64,000 nt of DNA from NCBI RefSeq assembly GCF_038594945.1, contig NZ_JBCFYD010000001.1, positions 682,001-746,000 of the forward strand, given 5' to 3'. Positions 54,597 to 61,499 of the stretch are shown here, piece after piece. The DNA comes from Fodinibius sp. Rm-B-1B1-1. GTDB lineage: Bacteria; Bacteroidota; Rhodothermia; Balneolales; Balneolaceae. The position numbers and the translations under genes are program-made. The stretch's first letter is position 1. Each line of letters starts with the position of its first letter. Under the pieces are notes generated by a model. That model ran no database searches. It worked only from the letters and a program-made list of their open reading frames with translations, and was not told the DNA's origin.

Positions 54597-56255
54597 TTAG
54601 ATCCAATCATCTTTATCTGGATAACTTTCAAAATCAGGATTAGGAGCTTTTCCAAGAAAACGGCTGGCAAATCCGACTAAAAAGGTTCCGTCCATTTTTA
54701 TCTGTCCAAATTCGCCTTCACTCTCGTATTCAGTAGAAGTGGTTTTATTCGTATGTTCTCCACTGGCACCAAACCCGAGGATTGAAATCCCTCCACCGGC
54801 TTCGAATTTATCATACTCACGTTTAAATGTACTTTTGTCCATATCAGATTTAAGTGTGAGATTCCTTACGAAATAGGCGGTCATCGGGATTAGAGGCATT
54901 TTCCCTTCTTCAGGGGGATTTTTACCGTCGGAAAGAGTCATTATACCGGTCATTGCATCCAATGATTCATCTTTGTTTGTCGGATGTACCATGGTGTATG
55001 CAGGCGACTCCAAAAAAGCCACATCAAACCACGGTCGATCAATAATTCCCTGGACAATTTCAAATTCTATTTTAAAATTGCTGTTAAAGAATTTCTGTTT
55101 AAAATCGCTACTAACCTTTTCGGCACTGGCTGTTGCAAAAAGAGGGACTGAAGGTATAATGCCTGTCCCACCACCAGACGATGAAGACTTATTGCTGAAC
55201 GTTTTCCTGGAGACCTTAGATTTTTCGACTGTCACATTCATCATTGATTTAGCATCCAGTATACCATTTGGTCGTAGTGCAGTATAATAGGCACTTTCAG
55301 TAAGCAGCGACGCCCCTTGATCTTCTGATACAAAGACTGAAGCGGTCAGCTTGTTCGATTCGAATCGTTCCTTTAGGTCATCTATGTACTGTGGCATTCC
55401 GGAACGTGAAAGTTGAGCAATTCTGGCTTGCACTGCCTCGACTTGGTTCTTCTTGCCTTGGGTCTCCCATCGATTCTTGGCCGATTGTAATTTCTGTTTT
55501 AGTAGTTCGGTTCGTTCTCCGGCATTTGGATCATTAGGAGAAATATTTTCAAGTTTTTCGAGCACACTTAACTTTGTTTGTTCGTATCGGTTTTGAAGTG
55601 CACGATAAATTTTCATAATCCTTGTTGGTTCAGCCAACTTATCTGGACTCTGTACAAAATCTCCAGCATCTACGGCTTCTTCCCCAAGAAGATTGTCGAG
55701 GTTGACATCATCACCCTCACCGTTGTTACTATTCTCGTCTTCGAGAGATCCGAGAAGATCCTCATCTTCGGACTCTGGATCAGCTTTTTTAGGTTCTTTA
55801 TATAACGCAGAACGTAGTTTTTCGAGACGCTTTTTTTCTTCCTCGGTCATTCCATTGTCAATTACCATGCAGTTTTCAAGGACTGTTCTATAAATTTTTG
55901 ATACGGAACGACCACTGGATATTAGTGCATTCAAGTCAACTACAACACTATTTTCATCTGATTCTTCGTCGGATGCGTCCATTACATTACCGTCAAGGGA
56001 AGGAACATAATCAACCATCGCAGCAAAGTTGACTGCAGCTCGTTGCATGTCGTTGACAGTAAAACGAACCTTACCTTCCTCGTCCTCATTGTCGACTTCT
56101 TCAGGACTCGACCCAAGTTTCATGAATGAAGCCAGCTCCGGTCCAAATGGTATTGGTGGTAGAAAGTATTGAAATTCTACATTTTTCGGTGGGTCACGCT
56201 CAATTATCGATTGAATATTTCCATATAATGAGTCAATCAGTTCAGAGGTATCCAT
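54597..56255 (-). CDS. Unknown protein, paralogue A of the 52.5-57.0 kb operon
   Basis: 552 aa, acidic, no signal peptide. An N-terminal region (about 1-155) has FTVNDMQRAAVNFAAMVDYV. An acidic linker (about 157-205) leads to a coiled coil (about 213-300). A Ser/Gly-rich stretch (about 353-375) precedes the conserved blocks IEFEIVQGIIDRPWFDVAF (396-414), LSDG (441-444), LIPMTAYFVRNLTLK (455-469), a glycine-rich GGGISILGFGASGE (487-500) and FLVGFASRFLGKAPNPD (525-541). These recur, diverged, in the downstream gene. I have an impression of similar uncharacterised proteins elsewhere ending in a PG-QIIG-type strand, but cannot confirm it. 51 bp after the hydrolase gene. Confidence 0.7.
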   Translation of the reverse strand: MDTSELIDSLYGNIQSIIERDPPKNVEFQYFLPPIPFGPELASFMKLGSSPEEVDNEDEEGKVRFTVNDMQRAAVNFAAMVDYVPSLDGNVMDASDEESDENSVVVDLNALISSGRSVSKIYRTVLENCMVIDNGMTEEEKKRLEKLRSALYKEPKKADPESEDEDLLGSLEDENSNNGEGDDVNLDNLLGEEAVDAGDFVQSPDKLAEPTRIMKIYRALQNRYEQTKLSVLEKLENISPNDPNAGERTELLKQKLQSAKNRWETQGKKNQVEAVQARIAQLSRSGMPQYIDDLKERFESNKLTASVFVSEDQGASLLTESAYYTALRPNGILDAKSMMNVTVEKSKVSRKTFSNKSSSSGGGTGIIPSVPLFATASAEKVSSDFKQKFFNSNFKIEFEIVQGIIDRPWFDVAFLESPAYTMVHPTNKDESLDAMTGIMTLSDGKNPPEEGKMPLIPMTAYFVRNLTLKSDMDKSTFKREYDKFEAGGGISILGFGASGEHTNKTTSTEYESEGEFGQIKMDGTFLVGFASRFLGKAPNPDFESYPDKDDWI

Positions 56256-56306
56256 AATAATAAGATTTAAGTTTGTATTATATATTGATGAATTTGATAA
56301 TTCACA

Positions 56307-56975
56307 CTATTGAGAATTGATTAGCTCCAGTAGGTATTCTCGAGTTACTTCGTCGAATACACCCGTAATAGCTAAATCTGAATTGGTAGATTGAAACTGC
56401 TCCAATGTAGATTCAGTTCTTGGACCAAAAATGCCATCAGAAGTGCCTACATCGAAACAGGCTTGTTTTAAAGCATCTTGAAGTTGAACAACTGCTTGTC
56501 CTGAATCTCCCCGCTCCAAGACCTGATCCGGGAGAGATATTTCATTTTCCGGTTCTAGTCTCCGAAAGCCAAGCAACTTCTCAGCTGACTTAGCCGTAAT
56601 TGAAACAGAATCATCTTGGTTGCCACCTAAGGTGTATATCCTTGATTGATCGTTTGAATAGCCCAAGAACAATCCAACATGGCCTTTATGCGACTCAGGA
56701 CTTTCTCTCCAATATACTACAACATCACCAGGCTCCGGGTTTTCTACTGCAAATCCTACATTTAACCAAGACCTAGCAGACCCTGAACCTGATCGTTCAA
56801 ATTCTGCCTTCATAGCTACCCAATTCATGAAGATGCTACACCAAGGAGTTTCATCATCTTCAATCCAGGTATGGCCTATCTCTTCTGCATACTGAAGGAT
56901 TCGTTCGTTATCAGTACTTCCGCTTATCTCAGTTACACCAAGCTCTCCTGTGGCCACTTTGATCAGTTTATCCAT
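56307..56975 (-). CDS. Peptidoglycan hydrolase: TIGR02594-like cysteine peptidase/amidase with PG-binding domain
   Basis: 222 aa. The N-terminal CHAP/NlpC-like domain (about 1-140) has the catalytic Cys46 in TPWCSIFMNWVAMK, His99 in HKGHVGLFLGY and a polar residue in TLGGNQDDSVS (Asn119), the TIGR02594 pattern. The C-terminal PG_binding_1 domain (about 150-222) reads RGDSGQAVVQLQDALKQA and DGIFGPRTESTLEQFQ. There is no signal peptide, as for endolysins and toxins delivered by other means. It heads a three-gene unit with two unknown paralogous proteins. Such hydrolases occur in phages, contractile injection systems and T6SS loci. Confidence 0.82.
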   Translation of the reverse strand: MDKLIKVATGELGVTEISGSTDNERILQYAEEIGHTWIEDDETPWCSIFMNWVAMKAEFERSGSGSARSWLNVGFAVENPEPGDVVVYWRESPESHKGHVGLFLGYSNDQSRIYTLGGNQDDSVSITAKSAEKLLGFRRLEPENEISLPDQVLERGDSGQAVVQLQDALKQACFDVGTSDGIFGPRTESTLEQFQSTNSDLAITGVFDEVTREYLLELINSQ

Positions 56976-57152
56976 AACTCTTGATTCATATTTGGATTAA
57001 AGTTACAGATGGGAGAACCTACCTAACCTTATGCGGCTGGTAGACAATTTATCCCATCAATATTGGCTCTCTTGACCTTCTTTTCCCAAATACTGAAACA
57101 TTAGCACTCAAAGCAGGATGGTTGCTTTGTATGTGTAAGACCACTGAAAAGT

Positions 57153-57172
57153 GTAATCCTTACAAAATTTTT
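57153..57172 (+). repeat. Left arm of a 20-bp perfect inverted repeat
   Basis: GTAATCCTTACAAAATTTTT here is repeated exactly, in reverse complement, at 57950-57969. Similarity weakly continues inward (GGAGxCC in both arms). The arms enclose 777 bp with two gene fragments. The 236 bp from 56976 to 57211 otherwise hold nothing recognisable. Confidence 0.8.
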
Positions 57173-57211
57173 TGGGGAGCCCAGAGTTTTGAAGAATAAA
57201 TACTAATGTCA

Positions 57212-57520
57212 TGAACTTTTTTACGGCTAAACGTTATAAGATCCCGGATAGGAAAATATATTAAACGGTTTAAGGATAGAGTTCTTCCGCCTGAGAAAGT
57301 GGATAGAGTGGTCAGAAAAGTTCAATACTATGTTACTGAGTCTTCACTCACCACAAAAGATCATATGCAATCATTGCGTGAAAGACATAATTCAACAACA
57401 GTTTGCCCGAAATGTGGTTCAAAGCTAGTTGAGAGAACAGCCAAGAAAGGTCCTAATGCTGGTACGAAATTTCTAAGATACAGAAACTATCCAAAATGTC
57501 GACTTACAAAGGATATATAA
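57212..57520 (+). pseudogene. C-terminal fragment with degenerate topoisomerase-type zinc ribbon (possible NERD nuclease remnant)
   Basis: An open frame from about 57212 (with GTG at 57299 as the first start-like codon) reads IGKYIKRFKDRVLPPEKVDR, SSLTTKDHMQSLRERH, then the ribbon CPKCGSKLVERTAKKGPNAG and FLRYRNYPKC. In the family the second half is normally F-x-G-C-S-N-(Y/F)-P-K-C: the third Cys is replaced by Tyr, so zinc binding would be lost. The flanking sequence recalls NERD-domain nucleases that carry this ribbon, but the NERD domain itself is absent. Confidence 0.55.
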
Positions 57521-57608
57521 TAGAAAGTAAGATGTGATCCTCACCTTTACTCTGAATTAAGAAGTAGTGAATAATAACCTCATGTACCTAATGAACATAG
57601 CATATCCT

Positions 57609-57948
57609 TTAAATCATCCCCTCAGGATATAAGTTAGGGAAATACTGCCCAACTACCTTTTCTGGAATATTAAAACGAATAGGACTTCGGTGGCTTTCAG
57701 ATACAACAAGTTCCTCGTCTTCGAGCTGTTCGTTCTCCAAGATCTGTAATATGTTTTGCTTCACCGCGGGGCACCTCTCCGCGAAGCATAACCTCTCTTA
57801 ACACATACTTTGCCTCTTCCCGAAGTTCTTCTTCATCTGGAAGCATATTATGAGAACGCTGATTGACATAACCGTTAATACGATTTTGCAAGTTATCCAG
57901 ATCTAATAATTCCCCCATAAATTGTACCTGATCTAAACAGGTCTCCAA
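57609..57948 (-). pseudogene. C-terminal remnant of a Fic-family protein
   Basis: In one frame FFLETCLDQVQFMGELLDL, then LREVMLRGEVPRGEAKHITD and LGERTARR: the winged-helix tail of Fic/DOC-type AMPylases. A small deletion or shift follows, and the frame continues as EELVVSESHRSPIRFNIPEK and YFPNLYPEGMI to the TAA at 57609. The Fic catalytic domain (HxFx(D/E)GNGR) is missing. The reading frame enters directly from the inverted-repeat arm at 57950-57969, so that junction probably truncated the gene. Confidence 0.7.
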
Positions 57949-57949
57949 G

Positions 57950-57969
57950 AAAAATTTTGTAAGGATTAC
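57950..57969 (-). repeat. Right arm of the 20-bp perfect inverted repeat
   Basis: Exact reverse complement of 57153-57172. On the minus strand it reads into the Fic fragment in frame (VILTKFF). Confidence 0.8.
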
Positions 57970-58019
57970 CCTTCCAAAACGTCTTACTATGTTACTAAAC
58001 CCTAATTAATTTGCTAATT

Positions 58020-58250
58020 ATGGCCAGAAGAACTGTATATCATGTATTACCTACTGATAATGGTTGGGAAGGGAAAAAAGAAGGTGCACAACGTGCCTCT
58101 GTTACAGGAGATACAAAGTTAGAAGTGGTGACTAATACGATCATTATTGCTAAAAATAATAAGCCCAGCTCAGTAAAGATCCATAAGACGGATGGTACTT
58201 TTGAAGAAGAGAGAACTTATGGGAATGATCCTTATCCGCCTCGTGGATAA
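58020..58250 (+). CDS. DUF2188-domain protein
   Basis: 76 aa from ATG 58020 (a TTG three codons upstream is possible). The DUF2188 pattern is clear: VYHVLPTDNGWEGKKEGAQR near the start, a central helix/strand, and the usual ending VKIHKTDGTFEEERTYGNDP followed by YPPRG. Function is unknown. Such small proteins are common in mobile or accessory DNA. Monocistronic. Confidence 0.8.
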   Translation: MARRTVYHVLPTDNGWEGKKEGAQRASVTGDTKLEVVTNTIIIAKNNKPSSVKIHKTDGTFEEERTYGNDPYPPRG

Positions 58251-58638
58251 CGAGACTTAAGACTATCTAATACCAAAATTAATTTTCTATAGAAGGAAAG
58301 CTATAACTTAGTTAGAATATTACAGAATCCATTTTGGATCGTGTGAAACAAATATAAAAGTCCAAAAAAACAGCAATTAGAGAAATAGATAATAAAATAA
58401 TTGATACAAATCCTCATCTTCGGACTAAGAAAAAACGAAGGGACAAGGTTGCTAAATCTCAGTCCGCATCACACAAGATTGAGGGTATCAACGTTTCTCA
58501 TTCCAAGATTAAACGTATGCTGGGAATCAAAAATGGATGACAGTTAGAAGAAAGTAATTCTTACATTAAATAAAACCCATAGCTCATTAAATTTTCACCA
58601 ACTTCTTTCTTGGGCTTTTTATTTTATCTGTAAAATTC
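58251..58638. other. 388-bp gap with an open stretch lacking a start codon
   Basis: On the plus strand about 60 codons up to the TGA at 58538-58540 are open and very basic (TKKKRRDKVAKSQSASHKIE, then SHSKIKRMLGIKNG), but no ATG/GTG/TTG start precedes them after the upstream stop. It may be the tail of a lost DNA-binding protein. No other feature seen. The region is AT-rich. Confidence 0.4.
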
Positions 58639-60000
58639 CTAAAAGTAACCTTGGCTTTCATTAGTATCTTTGGACTTACCTTCTTTCTCCTTTGGCAAAT
58701 CATAAATATCTACAATTTTAGCAGCTTCAACTAAAGTTGGAATATCAATCATATTATTTGCTGAGTTTTTTAGTCTATTTTGATCAAAATAGTTTTCATT
58801 AGTAAAAATCTTTATAAAACCTGTTCCTAAATTTATATCAAGTGAACTGGGATTTTTTCTAAATCGGCCATTCTTTTTAACTCTCCTATATAGTTTTGGC
58901 ATTTCTATTTTTAATATTGATAAAAATAAAATTTCTTTTGAAAGTTTTTTTCCTTTATCAGGATTACTGCTAAGAGAAATTGTATAAAGTGTTAGAATTC
59001 TTTCTAATGATCTTGGTGTTAAATTTGTTTTAGGTAGTAAGGCTTTTATCATTTCAGATAATAATTTTTCATGCCTAACATGCTCAGGTATAACAAACAG
59101 ATCTAATAGATCAGCTATAAATAATTGTATATTTCCTTCATCATCACTACCTCTTAGTTCCTTAAACTTTGGTAGATTCGTTTCTATGTGGACAAATTTC
59201 TGTAAATATACATAAGCATCTTCTGCATTTACTCCATAAGCATTAGTAATTATTTCAACTAATTGTTCTCTATTAATAGCCAATACAAAATTCACATGAT
59301 CTATATCAAACAGGTGCTTAATTTTTTCCAGCACTTCAATTGCAAAACTCGGCCTACATCGGTCTAACTCATCAACAAAGAATACTATTTTCTTGTTGTT
59401 GTCTCTATTCTCTAAAAGAGCTTTGAGTTTATTATGGAATTCCTGAATCAAATCTGCTTTTTCGAAATAAGCATCGAATTTAGAATCCACTAATTCTTTA
59501 CTGCTTCTCTCAATTGCTTTCTCTTTTTGCTCTTTATTCTCTTTATATTTGCCTGTAATCCATTCCATCAAGCTATCTGCCGCAAGTACCCCTCCTGTAC
59601 TAACACGAATAGCTGTAGATGCACTCATTTTTGCTAACTCAGTTCCAAGATTAACTGCAGCTTCTTTGTAGTCACTAGTCTCTTTCTTCTTTTCTTCATC
59701 AAAATGCTTTTCTAATACTTTTTGAATGGTAACAGCTATAGAAATAAAAGTATCAGATGTAAAATCATTTTGGAAAGCATCATAATAAATTGGAATAAAA
59801 TCATCATTAATTCGTAATTGTGCTTCCCATTCTTTTATGAATGTTGTTTTCCCTTCTCCCCAATCACCATTTATCGTTAAAACTAAAGAGTCCTCTGTAT
59901 TTGAAAGTAATCGTGTCAAATTCTGAGCAAAATCATTTCTGTTAAAGTAATCATAATTGCCCCCCTCTCTTTCGTAGCGTGGCTTTATTCTATGTTTCAT
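58639..60000 (-). CDS. KAP-family P-loop NTPase
   Basis: 453 aa. Walker A GDWGEGKTT (45-53), Walker B KKIVFFVDELDRC (203-215) with the DELDRCRPSFAIEVLEKIKH segment diagnostic for KAP NTPases, and VNFVLAINREQL with a sensor Asn/Arg. A small hydrophobic segment (about 127-147) lies between Walker A and B, where KAP proteins often have membrane helices; here it is weak. KAP NTPases are often membrane-linked and found in defence islands. No partner gene is adjacent. The DNA is visibly more AT-rich than the core genome, suggesting recent acquisition. Confidence 0.88.
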   Translation of the reverse strand: MKHRIKPRYEREGGNYDYFNRNDFAQNLTRLLSNTEDSLVLTINGDWGEGKTTFIKEWEAQLRINDDFIPIYYDAFQNDFTSDTFISIAVTIQKVLEKHFDEEKKKETSDYKEAAVNLGTELAKMSASTAIRVSTGGVLAADSLMEWITGKYKENKEQKEKAIERSSKELVDSKFDAYFEKADLIQEFHNKLKALLENRDNNKKIVFFVDELDRCRPSFAIEVLEKIKHLFDIDHVNFVLAINREQLVEIITNAYGVNAEDAYVYLQKFVHIETNLPKFKELRGSDDEGNIQLFIADLLDLFVIPEHVRHEKLLSEMIKALLPKTNLTPRSLERILTLYTISLSSNPDKGKKLSKEILFLSILKIEMPKLYRRVKKNGRFRKNPSSLDINLGTGFIKIFTNENYFDQNRLKNSANNMIDIPTLVEAAKIVDIYDLPKEKEGKSKDTNESQGYF

Positions 60001-60107
60001 AACAGTTCCCTTTTTTTATGGTATTATCATCAGCATGATAAAAAATTTAATCATCCTTACAATCTTTGTGTTCATCCTATTTTTATTACATTCCATTTCA
60101 TCATTAT

Positions 60108-60341
60108 CCTGGGGAACGGTTGGGTAAAATACAGATCAACAAAGAGCAGTACTTCGGCATGGTCCCAGAGAAGGCCTGGAATTTCTATATCGGCGGCTAT
60201 CAACCAGCCGAAAAATGGCTTAAAGCCCGTCGGGACCGGGAGCTAAGCTTTGAGGAAATTCAGCACTATCAAAAAATTATTGTGGCTCTGATGGAGACAG
60301 ATAGGATTATGGATGATATTGATGAGATTGGGATAGAATAA
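60108..60341 (+). pseudogene. C-terminal tail of a type ISP restriction-modification enzyme
   Basis: About 75 codons match the end of type ISP single-chain RM enzymes: IQINKEQYFGMVPEKAWNFY, IGGYQPAEKWLKARRDRELS, FEEIQHYQKIIVALMETDRI. The rest of the enzyme (nuclease, helicase, methylase, most of the specificity domain) is absent. Just upstream, 60035-60127 encodes an unrelated 30-residue hydrophobic peptide with a signal-peptide look in another frame, so a deletion junction probably lies near 60105. Confidence 0.8.
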
Positions 60342-60356
60342 CTTTTAGTTTATTAA

Positions 60357-61481
60357 CTAAATATTTCCAACGATTAATTTGTATTGCTTGCGCCAAGGCA
60401 ATGGTACGGGTGATCTGATCTCTTGCTCAAGATGCTTTTGTAGTATTTCTTTGAACCTAACTTCCGCCTTATCGATAACCTTTTCCTTTTTTTTATCCGT
60501 AACTTTCAATTCGGAAACAGATGGACAAGTAATTTCAAACTGTTTAATACTTTTATTCCAAGACAGTTTGAAACAGAATCCGAACATTGGAAAATATTCT
60601 TCACTTTTTTTAGAACTATTATTTTCAAAATTAATAACTCCAAGTACCTGAATAACATCAAGTGCAGGTACAAGAATATTAGCATTTAAAATGCTGCCAT
60701 TTTTATCTAATGTAGCAATCTGTGGTTGACCACCAGATTCAAACACATCTTCAACTAAGTCTACAATCCAGTTTCCAGCCTCTTGTAGTTTAGAAAGTTC
60801 AGCTAAATAAATTCTTATATTTATCTCCTTCAAAATCCTTGTAACTTCTGATGCAAAGCCATATACATCAATTCTATCTCCTTCTTTTTTCAAATCATTT
60901 TTAACATGCTTCCATCCATCAAAGTCTTGCAAAAGTCTTTTTGGACTAAATTGTATGTTAATTTTATGCGAATCAATATGGCCAGGAATTCTTTTTGAAC
61001 TCGAATAATTTGATATAAAGTCTATTCCCATTCCACAATGTTGCACATAATTTCGCAGTTGATAAAAAAATCTATATGCGAAAAAATCATCATATGCTTC
61101 ACTAGTTATGGAATCAAACCTTTCTGCTTCTTTACTGTTATCCCCATAACTCCTTTTTAACCTTGTTTCAGTATGATCAAGATAAAGACGTCCAGAGGCC
61201 AAGAAGTTCAATAGCTTACGATTTACTTCATCGTTGAGTTTTAGAATTTCTAAACGTTTGATAGATAAATCATGATTTTGTTTTTCAATTTTAGAAACAT
61301 AATTATCTAAAGCAGATGCATTAGACTCAACAAGTGGCAATATTCCTTGCGTACGCTCAAAATCACGCAATAACCCATTCAATTTCTTGAACTTTTGAAA
61401 CTCCTCTCTCGATATAGATTTATAAGGCTTTGTTAATCCATTTTTCTTTATTAAAACATATGGTTCTAGCTGATCTCCCAT
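60357..61481 (-). CDS. Unknown protein with RX4H (HEPN-like) motif, partner of the OLD-family ATPase
   Basis: 374 aa, soluble. Residues about 55-150 are helical and include RFFYQLRNYVQHCG, in which Arg143-x4-His148 fits the R-X4-6-H catalytic motif of HEPN RNases in a helix-rich setting. Residues about 170-340 look alpha/beta with a strand-rich end (YFPMFGFCFKLSWNKSIKQF). No family is recognised. It starts 18 bp after the ATPase gene on the same strand, so the two form an operon. An effector/toxin role controlled by the ATPase is the working idea. Not proven. Confidence 0.65.
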   Translation of the reverse strand: MGDQLEPYVLIKKNGLTKPYKSISREEFQKFKKLNGLLRDFERTQGILPLVESNASALDNYVSKIEKQNHDLSIKRLEILKLNDEVNRKLLNFLASGRLYLDHTETRLKRSYGDNSKEAERFDSITSEAYDDFFAYRFFYQLRNYVQHCGMGIDFISNYSSSKRIPGHIDSHKINIQFSPKRLLQDFDGWKHVKNDLKKEGDRIDVYGFASEVTRILKEINIRIYLAELSKLQEAGNWIVDLVEDVFESGGQPQIATLDKNGSILNANILVPALDVIQVLGVINFENNSSKKSEEYFPMFGFCFKLSWNKSIKQFEITCPSVSELKVTDKKKEKVIDKAEVRFKEILQKHLEQEIRSPVPLPWRKQYKLIVGNI

Positions 61482-61499
61482 ATCTTGTTTTTTACCCTC

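Noticed and set aside
52536-56975. Complete contractile injection system or T6SS
   Set aside because: No sheath, tube, spike, baseplate or AAA+ disassembly genes are in the window. Only a hydrolase and two unknown proteins are seen.
57299-57520. Stand-alone zinc-ribbon protein
   Set aside because: The coding signal extends upstream of the first possible start and a zinc-ligand Cys is lost, so a gene fragment is more likely.
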